From Gaeumannomyces sp. JS-464 (Eukaryota > Ascomycota > Sordariomycetes > Magnaporthales > Magnaporthaceae): 64,000 nt of DNA. The stretch is from positions 14,093,501 to 14,157,500 of the forward strand of contig NGZR01000001.1 in the NCBI GenBank assembly GCA_002197995.1, written 5' to 3'. The notes under the pieces were generated by a model. It was not told the origin of the DNA, did not search any database, and saw only the letters and a list, made by a program, of their open reading frames with translations. A program made the translations under genes and the position numbers. This document shows, piece after piece, positions 1 through 12,313 of this stretch; position 1 is the first letter of the stretch, and each line of letters begins with the position of its first letter.

Positions 1-3000
1 AAAATGGGAACCAAAAAGGAATTAAAAGAGCGTGGCCAGTCGAGACTGGAGGACGCTGCAACAAGAGCGAGTTGCAGTTTTGAGTGAGGTTGCCATAAAA
101 AAAAACCCCTGGCCCACGACCCGGACGAGGCCAGCGCGGCCAATCGAAGCCAGAGCTGAACCGTGGGACCCCAGCCCGCTATTAAAAAGTGGACAATTTA
201 GACGCTAGCCTCCCCACCCCAAATCCATGCCGCGCCCTCGCCTGGGGTTGCCCCAGCCAGAGGAGCCCGTCAAGCCCGTCCCCCTCGCCCCAAAACGTTG
301 TCGACGGGATCCCGATCGGTTCGTGGAGGGATACGGGCTGGGACGGGCGGCCGGGAAGGGCACGGAAAACACGTCAAAGCAACCAGGAAGGTTTTTGGTG
401 CCTGGCCTTTTCTTTTCCCGTTGCCGATTGTCAAGTCAGCGCTTGCTCCAGACCAGTGACAATCCGCCTAGCGCTGCTGACCAGGCATGCGTCTGCGCGG
501 CTGGGACAGTCTGCCCAGAAATGCCAGACGAGCTTGAAAGCGACTGACGTTGCCTGCTCTGCTCGTGCTCTGCTCTGCTCGTGCTCTGCTCTTGGACACG
601 CCAGGCCAGGCCCGAGCCGGCCTCGAGGGAATGATTTTGATTGCAGCATTGATTGCGGCAGGTGAAATCCCGCTCCATCTCATCCCATCAATTACCCTCT
701 CTCTGGCATGGAGCATGGAACCCAACGTAGGTTACGCCTAAGCTCCTGGCGATGGGACTGTGGAGGCCCGCGACTGCTGGGCTACTTGGGTAGCGTAGCA
801 CACACCCACCACACACCACTACCACCCACCGGGCACCATGCACACGCGAACGCAACTGAAGGGATGTTTCAGTTCAAGGCCGGCTCTCTCAGCTGGCCCA
901 ACGACGCAACATCCCTCCATCCAAAGCTATGTACCGAAAATACACGCAAATGCTCAAAGAGGGAAAAAAGGAGCCGCCCCGCTCGCTCCAGAGCTCCATA
1001 TTACATACATGGCCATGTGTCCATAGTCGAGTCTCTGTTCCCGAATCCCAGGGCTTTTTGCTCGTGCCCCATATCTGCACTCGGCAAGGACAACAGCAAC
1101 CACCGTGGCCTCCAAGGACCAGCATACCGCACCCTCCAGGGATATGTATCCAGATGCGGACGATTGTGATGATGATGATGGTGATGATGATGATGAGAGC
1201 AAAAGCAGAGAAGGCCCCATCCCACCCATCATCCATCGGCTTCCACCGTTTCTGATCACGGCCGGTGGGCCCGAAACACACACACGCACCCTTTGCTTTC
1301 CATGCTCGCGCACTGTCCTGCGAAGCGAGCGGTGTAGATGGGGGACGACACCCCTCCCCGATCCCTCCTCATCCGCCCCCCTCCCCTCCACAAATGATGA
1401 AGCTGGTAGCGCGCCCGCCCCTCTCGCTCCCCGCTGATATCACGCCCATCTTACCCATCTGTCAGATGCCAGCAACAAAAAGCCGTCTCTCAGGGCGCTT
1501 GGTTGCTGGCCCACACTGCCCAACTTTGGGACTTGATGACATTGTGGAGTGCAAGATTGATGTTTGTTTTTGTTCCTTTTTACGGCGAGTCTGGAATCCC
1601 TTGCCAGCGGCTAACGGGGCACAACCAGCCCTTCGTGTTTTCCGCAAACAACAACATGGAAGGAGCATGGGGTAGGCGCATCTGCTAGGTACCTAGGTAG
1701 CCTGTCGGGACAGGAAGGAACGGCAGCAGTGTGCCCGCGGAACCGCGCCAGCTAAAGGCGCCTCGTTGCACTTCGCTGGCTGCGCCAAGTTCGCAGAGCA
1801 TCCAATCGCGTGTGACCTTGTCAAAGCCATATTTTGCGCCTCTCGGCTCGCTTTTCTGTCCATCTATTCTCCGGGCATTTCCCAGCCGAGAGAAAATGTC
1901 CTATTAGGCTCACACCCTCAGGGGGTTCGGCGCCATGTCAGGTAATTGATGAAATGGTTGATGTTGCCATCTGATAATAGAAATCACCGTCCCGGCCGAA
2001 CCCACGCTCCGACGTTGCGCGAACCGGCCGCGAAACTGGGCTTCGGATCTGCCATGTTGCCACCAATGATCATATCGGCCACCCCTTGTTTTCTCCCTCG
2101 AACGGCCAACATAATAACAGTTGATAAAGGGCACGCACGACAGGGCGGACGGGTGCTGGCACAACAACAGCAACAGCACATTTCAAGCATGTCTGTCGCT
2201 AAACCAGGATCCCTGGCAGGAAGAGAAAGAAAAAAAAAAAAAAAAAAAAGGCCTGGTGCATTGCGACATCTTTTCATCGTGGCCCGCTACCGAGGCGCCC
2301 GTGCTCCTTCTGGGCAAGGGTAGTTTTGAGTGTGCGCCGGCCCGTCTCTTCCCTGGCAGGCCCTCCTTTTTGGAGTGGCAAGGGCAAGGCTCCAAAAACA
2401 CGCCCTTCCTTGCGAGACGCTCTTTGTAGGGGTCTGTTGTCGGGGAGGCCATACAGTATGACCAACACGCAGCCAGTCCACATCGCACGTAGTAGGCCCG
2501 TACATAGTGCCCATATACTCGGCGGGGGCTGATGTGTGCAGGGTATCAGGACCTGCCCAACTTGCTTCTTGGTGCTGAACGTAAACCCAAAAGCTTGGCG
2601 TCAGGAGCTGGAGTTGTGGACTTCGGCGGTGGCAGCGCCAGCCAGTTGCCAGTCGCCGCATGGGTTAGCTGGCTCGTGCTCTGCATTCTTGGTCGGATAA
2701 ATGGGGTTTCTACATTGAGTAGCATTTACCCGGCTCCCTTTTCCCTATCTGAAAGAACAAGCTGAAGTGAGCTTGCTGGGGAGAGCCTGTGACTATCAAA
2801 CACCTGCCGTTTGTGGCTGTTGGGTGGTGTCTTTCCAGAAACCAAGAAAAACCACATCCCGACGGTGGGAGCCGGGCTGCCTGGTCTGGACTCTCCGTAT
2901 CGACAAGACAACGGCCATTCCGTCCGTCTCCTTTTCGAACCAAATAGGCAGGTAGGTAGCCGAACAAACGGCCTGGGATTCCGGCACCGCCAGCATGTGT

Positions 3001-5226
3001 CCTGTCGCTCGCCTGACCTGTTGCGAGTCAAACGCGAGGGCGCAGGAGGCATGCATGCCCGGTTGTCAAAAGTGCGCTAGCTGGAAATGAGACCAAAAAG
3101 GTGAAGATGAAAACCGTTTTGTTCCGCTGATTGAATCGTGCGTTGCCATGAGTATCCTGGGGTTCTGGGGAGCCTCCTCTCCAAGCTGGAGGGGTGGCAG
3201 TCATGGAGCACCCGGCCGTCGTTCTCCCGTGCATTTCAAGGCGGTCAGTCAGCGATGGCCAACCGACGTCGACTGGCGTGTCCCTAGCCGCCTCGACAAC
3301 ACCGATATTAGCGGCCAGGTTTCCTCGCGTTGCTTTCTCTGGCTCTGTCCTTAGAGTCCAGCAAGTCACAGGCGGTTGGAAGGCCCCGCGATATTGAGGC
3401 CCGGTGGTTTGGTTTCGGATGGCCTTGCACAGTATGGTCGTTACTGTATTCATCAAGCCTCCGGCTCACCGCTCTTTTGTTCCAGCCCCGGACGCCGCCT
3501 CCGTCCCCCACCTGCGGAATAACAGGGCGCCTCTCAGGACCGAATAAAAGAAAAGGGACCACAACGAATCGGCAACGGCAAGAAAGGGGAAGGGAAAAGG
3601 AAATGCAGAACAGGAGTCTGGCCCGTTTCACCAAGAGCGGACCCCACCGTGCTCCAGCTGGAGGGACGGCGTGTGCGTGCATATGCATCCAATCACCAAT
3701 CGCTGCTGCAGCCTTCCCAATCGACACTTTCGTCTGCCCGAATTCCGTTGGCTGGATGGGGAAGCGGTGAATGCGGACCCTGGGAGGGGCTACGTGTAGG
3801 TGCTGCACCGTACCTGTCCTGCGCTCTCGGGAGAATTACACCGCAGCAAAAAGCACTTTTTCTCGAATGCTTCTTGCGTGTCCTCTCCAGGGAGGCGAGA
3901 GGTCTGGACACGCGATGCTGTGTGAGGCGTTTCCTTTTTCGAACAAGACCTGACGGCTCTTGCGTCTTCACTCGTCCAGAGTCCTCCAATAGCCATGCAT
4001 CATGTCGTATGTCCCGAGTGAGGCTGGCGTGGCAAAAAGAACGCTGGAGCCGATGCTTGCCGTCGTGGCCGTCTACCACGGGTCCCATCCTACTGGCCCT
4101 CGGAGTAGATGTAGACCCTCATGGCTGGCCCGCTGGCCTGCCGGCCTGCTGGCCTGCTGGCCTTGCGGCCGGGGTGCATCGGAACTGACGGCGAGCACGC
4201 CGATGACGGCGCGGGGCGGGGCAAGGGACAGGCGCTTGCTGCCGCCATACTTTGGTGCCAAGATATGTAGTAGGCGATATCCCTAGTCTCGTGCAGGTTG
4301 ACGGCAGCGGCTGGGTTCATGCGCGGGATGACCACCCTCTTGCTTGACGGACTGCTCACCTAGTCACTCAAGTCTCTGCCAGGCATCGATGCTACCATCT
4401 AGACATGGGCTACAGACGCATGCGACCGCATACGGCGTGCGGGACATGTGCTACAACAAGGCCAGCAGGGCAAGCCCCTCTTTGCAAGGGAGGATGCAGG
4501 GCTGGTGGGCGGATGCAAGAGCTTGCATCCACGGCGTCTTTTCCCCCTTGCTGCCGTGTCGCACAACGCATGACGGCGTAGTGGAGGGGAGGAGGGAAGG
4601 ATGGGATACTGAAGGAGATGGGATGAAGGGCAGGGCTTTGCCTCGGGTGACGGCTTGGGGCAAATTTCCCTGGACGAGTTGAGGTACCCAAAGGGAAGTC
4701 GCACCAGCCGTCGGCTAGAGAAACCGGATGTCCGCTTTCAGATATGTTGGCTGGCTGAAGGTAGACAGGGAGGTAGGCAACAATGCAATCTGCTGGATGC
4801 GTGCCCTCTGTGGCGAATCCACGCAGCTTCAGGTCACGAGCAAGGCGTCTAGTCCTCGCCAACAAATAACCCCTATTGCCAGCCCGGAAGAGATGGCAAC
4901 TTGTCGTGGGAAGTTGGGCGGGGTCACGAAAGCGAAAGCTGCTGGAGGGTGCAAGCCAGTACTCATTTGGCCGGTACTCATTTGGCCGGTGTGGCTTGGG
5001 GAAGGTGGGACGGAGTCTCTGTGAGCTGATGAGAGCTGGAATCCCAATTAGGAAGAAAAAAAAAGCTCTTATCTTATCGCTGCGCGGCGCGAGCCCCAGG
5101 GGTCCATCAAAAAATGCGGCGGCGGGGAAGCCGGCAACGACGCATCGCGACTGACACAGAAAATTGTTCAGGCCGCCGAAAAAGAAGAAACAAAAATAGC
5201 ATGCCAGTCCGCACGTCGCAGCAAAC
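1..5226. other. Gene-free stretch upstream of the RNA polymerase III gene
   Basis: I see no convincing gene in this stretch. The open frames are short, overlap on both strands and have no family resemblance. It holds a GAT/GGT microsatellite near 1165-1197, a CTCTGCTCGTG-type imperfect repeat at 549-593, and an A-run at about 2229-2249. It also has GGCCTGCT-type repeats at about 4125-4175, a 15-bp tandem duplication at 4959-4988, and several TAGGTA/TACCTA motifs (1684-1703, 2946-2960). The last 100-150 bases should contain the promoter and 5' leader of the gene starting at 5227. Confidence 0.6.
4959..4988. repeat. Perfect 15-bp tandem duplication
   Basis: The unit GTACTCATTTGGCCG occurs twice head to tail, 4959-4973 and 4974-4988. 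It lies about 240 bp upstream of the Pol III gene. Confidence 0.9.
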
Positions 5227-8200
5227 ATGTCTGTTGTCGACGATGGGTTCGAGGCCCTGCTGGAGCCGTTCTACAATGGCAAGAAGCTGACGGACCCGAT
5301 CTCGACGGCCAAAGACAAGTGGCAGCTGCTGCCGGCCTTTCTCAAGGTCAAGGGTCTCGTGAAGCAGTAAGTCTTGTTGGAATGGTAACAAAAAAAAAAA
5401 AAAAAAAAAAAAAAAGAACCACTGCTCACAACCCTTCCTTCTCCCACAGACACATCGGACTCGTACAACTTCTTCATCAACCATGAGATCAAGGAGATCG
5501 TTAAGGCGAACCGCATCGTGCGCAGCGATGTCGAGAGCGGCTTCTTCCTCGAGTTCACCGACATCCGCGTCGGCAAGCCCAGCCGCGCCGAGTTCACAGA
5601 CTTCAAGGCGCACAGCGAGGTGTCGCCCATGGAGTGCCGCCTGCGCGACATGACGTACGCCGCCCCCATCAAGGTCGACATCGCCTACTTCCGCGACAAG
5701 AAGAAGGTGATCCGCCGCAACGTGACGCTGGGCCGCATGCCCATCATGCTCAAGAGCTCGCAGTGTTGGCTGAGCGGCGCCACCAACTCGGAGATGGAGG
5801 ACATGAACGAGTGCCCCCTCGACCCGGGTGGCTACTTCATCATCAACGGCACCGAGAAGGTTATTATCCTGATCCAGGAGCAGCTCAGCAAGAACCGTGT
5901 CATTGTCGAGGCCGACGAGAAGAACAACATCATCTCAGCCTCGGTCACCAGCTCCACCCACGAGCGCAAGTCCAAGACGTACGTTGTGCTCAAGAAGGAG
6001 CGCATCTCCCTGACCCACAACACTCTCGTTGAGCCGATCCCCATCGTCATCGTGCTCAAGGCACTTGGCGGCCTGCCCGACTACGAGATTATGCAGCTCG
6101 TCGCGGGCGAGGACGCCCGCTACCAGGACGACTTTGCCGTCAACTTCGATGAGGCCACGCGCGCCGGCGTCTTTACCCAGCATCAGGCCCTCGAATACGT
6201 CGGGGCCCGCGTCAAGATGGGCTCCATCCGCACCAAGATGCCCGGCAGCGGCGGCATGACCCGCCGCAACAATACCGAGGAGGGCCTCGAGGCCCTGGCA
6301 AACATGATAATCGGCCATGTTCCCATCGTGGGCCTCGATTTCTACCCCAAGGCCATCTATGTCGCCATGATGGTCCGTCGCGTCCTGATGGCTGCCCAGG
6401 ACTCCAAGCTTGTCGACGACCGCGACTTTGTCGGCAACAAGCGTCTCGAGTTGGCCGGCCAGATGCTGTCGCTCCTGTTTGAGGATCTGTTCAAGAAGTT
6501 CATCACCGATCTGCGCTTCAACATAGACAAGGTCCTACGCAAGTCCAACCGCGGCGTCGCCTTTGACCCCCTGAACTCCATCACCGCCACCTCTGGCCAC
6601 ATCACTGCCGGAATGAACCGGTCCATCTCGTCGGGCAACTGGTCCGTGAAGCGTTTCAACATGAACCGTGCCGGCGTGACGCACGTTCTGAGCCGGCTGA
6701 GCTACATCAGTGCCCTTGGCATGATGACGCGCATCAGCAGTCAGTTCGAGAAGACGCGCAAGGTCAGTGGTCCTCGCGCTCTGCAACCGTCGCAGTGGGG
6801 CATGCTGTGTACGTCGGACACACCCGAAGGAGAGGCGTGCGGTCTGGTGAAGAACCTGGCCATGATGACGCACATCACCACCCACTTCCCCGAAGAGCCC
6901 GTCAAGCAGTGGATTCTCAGCCTGGACTCGGGCGCCGAGTCGCTCGTGAACTTCTCTGGCTCCGAGATGCACCGACCGGACAGCTATATCGTCAACGTCA
7001 ACGGAACCCCATTCGCCCTGACGGCCAACCCTGAGGAGTTCGCGCGCAAGTTCCGGACAATGCGCCGGAGAGGTTTCCTGTCACCCTTCGTTAGCATAAA
7101 CATCAACTACCACTTCTCTACAGTTAACATTGCAACCGACGAGGGCCGCATCTGCCGGCCATACATAATCGTGCAGAACGGCGTGCCCAACATCCGTGAT
7201 GAGCACCTCGAGATGCTGCGCCAAGGGAGGGCCCAGTTTGACGACTTCCTGAACAAGGGTATCGTCGAGTACTTGGACGTCAACGAGGAGAACGACACGC
7301 TCGTCGCGCTCTACGAGAAGGACGTGACGCCGGCACACACGCACCTGGAGATCGAGCCTTTCACCATCCTGGGCGCCGTTGCCGGCCTCATTCCCTTCCC
7401 GCACCATAACCAGTCGCCCAGAAACACGTACCAATGTGCTATGGGTAAACAAGCCATCGGCGCCATCGCCTACAACCAGTTTAACCGAATAGACACACTG
7501 CTGTACACGCTTGTGTATCCGCAGCGGCCAATGGTGATCAGCAAGACCATCGAGCTGATCCATTATGACAAGCTGCCAGCCGGCCAGAATGCGACCGTCG
7601 TCGTCATGTCGTACTCGGGTTACGACATCGAGGATGCGCTGGTGCTGAACAAAGCGTCTATCGACCGCGGGTTCGGGCGCTGCCAGGTCTTCCGCAAGCA
7701 CACAGCCGAGCTGCAGACGTACGCCAACAACCGGAGCGAGGAAATTGGGCGGCCCGAGGTTGACGAGGCCACTGGCCGGCACACGGACAAGAACGTGGCC
7801 ATCGACAGCGACGGGCTCGCCACGGTTGGCTACCGCATCCACGCGGGCGAGGTCATGATCAAGAAGCTAACCCCGATCGATCAGGGGTCGACGGGGATCG
7901 GCAACGACGTGGGCTCAAACGACTACCGCGACACCTCCATCTCGTACCGCACCCCGGACCCCAGCTACATCGACAAGGTCATGGTGTCACAAACGGAGAA
8001 GGAGCACATCCTGGTCAAGGTCCAGACGCGCCAGACGCGCCGTCCCGAGCTGGGCGACAAGTTCTCGTCGCGCCACGGCCAAAAGGGCGTCGTCGGCATC
8101 ATCGTCGACCAGGAGGACATGCCGTTCCAGGACTCGGGCCTGGTGCCTGACATCATCATGAACCCGCACGGTTTCCCCTCCCGAATGACGGTCGGCAAGC

Positions 8201-8790
8201 TGTTCGAGTGCCTGACGGGCAAAGCCAGCGTCGTCGAGGGCGAGAAGCGCTATGGCTACGGCGACGCCTTCCGCACCCACCCCGTCGAGGAGATGGGCGA
8301 GGCCCTGGTCCGGCACGGCTTCAGCTGGGAGGGCAAGGACTACTTCACCTCGGGCATCACGGGCGAGCCGCTCGAGGCCTACATCTTCAACGGCCCCATC
8401 TACTACCAGCGCCTCAAGCATATGGTCCAGGACAAGATGCACTCGCGCGCCAAGGGCCCCCGCGCCATCCTGACGCGCCAGCCCACCGAGGGCCGGTCCA
8501 GGGACGGAGGCCTGCGCCTGGGCGAGATGGAGCGCGACTGCCTGATCGCCTACGGCGCCTCGCAGCTCCTGCTCGAGCGCCTCATGCTGTCGTCGGACGC
8601 CACCAGCATCGACATCTGCCAGCGCTGCGGCCTCTTCGGCTACAAGGGCTACTGCCAGACCTGCAAGAGCACCCGCGAGGTCACGGCCATGACCATGCCC
8701 TACGCCGCCAAACTGCTCGTCCAGGAGCTGATCAGCATGAACGTCGGCGTGCGCCTGCAGCTCGAGGACGAATTCCCGCATCCCGACTGA
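5227..8790 (+). CDS. rpc2: DNA-directed RNA polymerase III, second-largest subunit (RPC2/Ret1 type)
   Basis: This is the beta-like catalytic subunit of nuclear RNA polymerase III, which makes tRNA and 5S rRNA. Exon 1 is 5227-5366; the intron 5367-5449 (GTAAGT...CACAG) holds a 26-base A run; exon 2 is 5450-8790. Family hallmarks include the [11 protein letters not shown] and EQLSKNR blocks, the [15 protein letters not shown] active-site segment, [12 protein letters not shown], and a C-terminal zinc-binding region with two CxxC pairs (CQRC and CQTC). The [16 protein letters not shown] form and overall length point to Pol III, not Pol II or I. The conserved frame of exon 2 is off by one from exon 1, because one G too many is present at 5457-5458. 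Without it the CDS is 1160 codons (1159 aa), close to the usual RPC2 length of about 1150. No intact ATG exists upstream in the exon 2 frame, so 5227 is the preferred start. Confidence 0.95.
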
Positions 8791-8947
8791 TTTTTTCTTC
8801 CTTTCTTTTTTCCACTCCTCATCTCTTGTTTCTCTCCCAGCCTACTGAGGACGAAAATCCAAGACATGGTGGGTGTTGTGTCACGAGGCTTGTGCCTTCT
8901 GGTAGAGTCTGTCTATGTGCATTTGTCCCCGCCGATATTCGGAGTTT

Positions 8948-8975
<28 letters not shown>
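8948..8975. repeat. Poly-G tract, 28 bases
   Basis: This is an uninterrupted G run in the 3' region of the Pol III gene. The true length is uncertain. It could form a G-quadruplex, but only the run itself is seen. Confidence 0.9.
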
Positions 8976-8978
<3 letters not shown>

Positions 8979-9579
8979 GGCGTCCTTGAGAGCAATTTTT
9001 TGCATGCATTGCACAGCGCAGGGTATCTAGGGTGACTGATTTTTTTTTTGATTTTTTTTCTGGGTAATTTGGGCATGAAAATGTATATAGGAAAATAAAA
9101 GGGGTGGTGGTATAGATACGCTTACTATATGATCTCGTTACCTTTAGTGATGCTAATTCTGTAGTAACGTCTCTAAGTCGACACGGGTGTCTGTGGCTTA
9201 CTGAATGACACTGGGACGGTCGGCATGCCATTTCTGAGGCAGAGTCCCTTCACACATTCAGGATACACAGCACCACAGTCATTTTGCATGTTTGCACCGT
9301 TATGGACGTGGTAGCATTTGCGAACTTGGCCACTGTGTCAAAGGGTATCGTGTCAGAAGGGATCTCCACCAGGAGAACGCCTGCCTTGTTCATTTTGCTA
9401 TCATTTGAAGTTTTCATGTCCCTGGTTCGCCCAAAATCAAGAGAGTCCCCACGAGCCGATATGCACGCCCCATACAACGAGACGAAGGCTGAATGACCTG
9501 CGCCGACAACAAGCCCAGGCTTTTTTCCCCAAGCCAAAGTACGAATCGAGTAACAACGCAACCATCCCCAGAGCTCCCG

Positions 9580-9602
9580 CCCCCCCCCCCCCCCCCCCCC
9601 CC
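9580..9602. repeat. Poly-C tract, 23 bases
   Basis: This is an uninterrupted C run just past the end of the L15 gene, which is on the minus strand and so reads it as poly-G in its 3' region. Confidence 0.9.
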
Positions 9603-9686
9603 TGCTGCCACAGCCAACCGTGGTCGCCGTCGCCGCCGCCGCCATGCCCACTTCCGCAGAGCACAGACGGCGAGCGAGCGAGACGC

Positions 9687-10672
9687 TTAGCGGTAGCGCC
9701 ACAGGGACAGGGTGTTGTGCCTCTTCCACGTCTTCCTGCGGCCGGCTGTGGTCTTGTTGTAGCGGTGACCCTTGTTGAGGCCGCGCGACTTCTTGCCGGT
9801 GGCGGTGAGGCCGCGGGACTCGCGGTGCTTGTGCACCGGGTTGACGATCCAGTTGATGCGGGGGTCGCGGCGGATGGCCTTGTGCTGGGGGTCGACGAGG
9901 ATGACCTCGTAGTACTTGTAGGTCGAGTCCTGGTTGATCCAGTACGAGTTGAGGACGCGCAGGTTGGCACAGCGGCGGCCAACACGCTCCTCGGCGGTGG
10001 CCTTGAGCGAGCGCTGGTACTTGAGCTGGTTCACACCCTGGTTGGTGGGCTTGCCTGTTGCGTGAAAGGACACGGGTTAGAGTGGTCTCTTCTTATTTGA
10101 ACTTCCCTCCAGTGTCCTGAAAGCGAGGCAGAAGGTGGTTACTGCATCACTCCCAGGTCACTGGCGAACAGCGAAACAAAACGTACCATAGGTGGCGCCC
10201 TTAGGAACAGGTCGCTTGCGGCCACCACGGCGGACGCGCACGCGGTAGATGACATAGCCCTGCTTGGCCTTGTATCCGAGGCGGCGGGCCTTGTCGGGGC
10301 GCGAGGGGCGCGAGGCGCGGTGGATGACGTTAAGCTGGCGGTACTGTTTTTGTTGCGAAATACACTCTCAGCAAATGTTCAACGAGTGTAGATCGAGGAC
10401 GGGCTGTCTCTGCTGCTGTCTCCCACCCCGTCCCTTCGCCTGCCCACAGCCCACAATTGAAGTGGGATATGTGCGAGGTTTGAGGAGCAGGTTGTGAGGC
10501 GGCGAAGAGGACAGCCTCGGCCGGCCCGGAAAAAAGCCACGATCGATCGAGTCGGAGTGGTGGTGTGTATCTTTGTTCAACGTACTTCCCAGCAGCGGAC
10601 GCGCAGCAGGAAGCGCAGGATGTCCGACTGCTTCTTCTTCTGAAGCTCCTCGACGTACTTGAGGGCACCCAT
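9687..10672 (-). CDS. rpl15: 60S ribosomal protein L15 (eL15)
   Basis: This is a large-subunit cytosolic ribosomal protein. There are three exons on the minus strand: 10672-10586 (29 codons, ending CWE), 10343-10187 and 10054-9687. The donors are GTACGT and GTACGT and the acceptors are ACAG and ACAG. The spliced product is 203 aa, against 204 for yeast L15. The N-terminus [10 protein letters not shown] and the C-terminal run [20 protein letters not shown] are diagnostic of the family, and the protein is strongly basic throughout. The frame is intact, with no sequence error. The first intron (10585-10344) is 242 nt, long for this window, and lies early in the gene, as is common for fungal ribosomal protein genes. 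The upstream 580 bp should be the promoter. Confidence 0.97.
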
Positions 10673-11253
10673 TTTGGCGGCTGCAAGTTGGTCGGCGAAA
10701 GGTCAATTGTCAGTGTGAGCGCCCGCAAGCGAGATGAGAACTCCAAGACGAGCAATCCGTGCTTGACAAGAAGGAAGAGAGGCAGAGCGCTGCTGGCCAC
10801 GTACCTGGTTGTGTGATGCCTTAACTTACCGTTGGCTTTTTTTTTTTTGGTGATGCTGCCAAAAATCGGGGGGGGGAAGGAATTTGCTGGGCAAGAAATT
10901 CGATTTCACCTCGACCCGCCAAGTAGGGCAAGCAAACCCCAAAGTGCCCGCCCTCATTCTGCGCTAGTCCAAATTTGTGCTAGTCTCTGTAGAGCCAACT
11001 GCCCCGCTTTCCGTCGCTGCTTCCATGCATTGATGACTCAGCTGCCGCCCCGTCCCGAGCCTACCACATCGCCTCAATTACTCTCTCGATGTTTCATGGA
11101 GTGACAAAAACACGGGGCAAGACATATCCTTTCCGTCCATCTATCTTGGACAGTATTACCGCAGGCGCCTCAACCCCATACGGGCTGTCAAAATTCTTTC
11201 CATCACAGCGACACCTAGTCCCATCACGCACCGTCATCCACCTATCGCCCGTC
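10673..11253. promoter_or_regulatory. Promoter and 5' leader region of rpl15
   Basis: This 581-bp spacer lies between the end of the unknown acidic protein gene and the L15 start on the same strand. No coding sequence is seen. A G-run (about 10870-10876) and a T-rich stretch (10841-10851) lie close to the L15 start. No specific ribosomal-protein promoter element can be assigned with confidence. Confidence 0.4.
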
Positions 11254-12313
11254 CTACGTCTCGGATCCCGTAGCCAGCATGCGGAGCGCCTCGACCTGCA
11301 CCTTGCGGGCTTTGCCCCAGCTGCCGGTCCCGCATGCCATGTCGCCACTTTTCTGAAAACTGTCTATCGCCATCTCTCCTCGTTCGTCGAGGTCCACCTC
11401 GGCGCTAGGATCCCGCGGAAGTTCCCCCGTGATCATGCAAACCGCGATGTGCCTGGCCCAAACATGTGCGAAATTGACGATCTGATCGAGGTTCTGTGTA
11501 TCTTCCAGCCATTTGACCTCGCTGCTGTCGAGGAGTTTACTGCCGTCGTCCAGTGGCTGCTCGTCGCCATCTAGCTGCTCCTGGTTGATGTCGTCTTTGA
11601 CACTTCGGTAATTGGCGAGCGTCGACCTACAGACGTGAAACAGCGACTCGGTAGCCTTGAAGAGCTTCTGGTCGTTCTTGCTGCCGCCGCTGGACTCCAT
11701 GATACAGTGATACACATCCGGACTGTCCTCGTCTAGGCCACCTTCGCTCTCGGCAGGCCTGGTTGGGGGTGTTGGCTGGTCGTCAGCTATGGCGCGTGAA
11801 CCTCCAGCGACGTAAATAGGTACGCAGACAGGATGAAATCGACAAAGTGGCGTGTAGAACATCACGACTTACGTGTCCTTTCGTTCTTCTTCCACAGACT
11901 CTTCTTCTTCTAGCTCTTGTAAGATAGTCCGCTGCGTCTCCACGATCTGCCTGGCGACTGTGCTAGCGGCAGGCTGAGCATTATCGGAGCCCGTGTTCCT
12001 AGCAGTATCTCTAGGTCCGCCGCCCCTTGATGTCAGACAATATTTCGACCGTCTCTCGGGCCGTGCTATGCACGTACTGGTATTCGGCCGCTTCCGAGTC
12101 CTCTGCAGAATCATGGCTGTTCCGAGCGTGAGATTGGGCCTGCCGTGTGAATCTCTTTGCTGGCCTCGGGTCACTACCGCTGTGTTCCGAACTGTTGCTG
12201 CCGGTCGCTTGGTAAGGGGGGCGATTTAGAAGAAGTATCCGTGAGAATGGTGTATCGTTTGGGCACTGGGTAGTCAACTTACTCTCGAGCAGTCTCTTTC
12301 TTCTTGGTGGCAT
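11254..12313 (-). CDS. Hypothetical protein, about 272 aa, acidic with a basic N-terminus
   Basis: I do not recognise this protein. The best model has four exons: 12313-12283, 12207-12078, 12025-11873 and 11758-11254. The introns are 75, 52 and 114 nt. Two have consensus donors (GTAAGT, GTACGT) with CTGAC-type branch sites before the acceptor, and the phases join without any frame break. The product starts MPPRRKR, a possible nuclear localisation signal. It continues as a Ser/Glu-rich low-complexity section, then a glutamate-rich stretch (EELEEEESVEEER-like) that may be helical. The C-terminal 165 residues are ordered-looking, with several Trp, Cys and Leu (around VKWLEDTQNLDQ and FAHVWARHIAVC). 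The basic start and acidic middle suggest a nuclear protein, but this is only inference. Confidence 0.6.

Larger units (their letters stand above)
8791..9686. other. Convergent 3' region between rpc2 and rpl15
   Basis: This spacer between two convergent genes should hold both 3' UTRs. It contains a run of 28 G (8948-8975) and a run of 23 C (9580-9602), and the two are exactly the kind of sequence that is hard to count accurately. No coding sequence or RNA gene is visible. Confidence 0.6.

Noticed and set aside
7081..7842. Long minus-strand open frame (253 codons) within the Pol III gene
   Set aside because: It is the complement of strongly conserved rpc2 coding sequence; a shadow frame. The same holds for the long frames opposite nop58, uS5m, NFU1 and the 378-aa protein.
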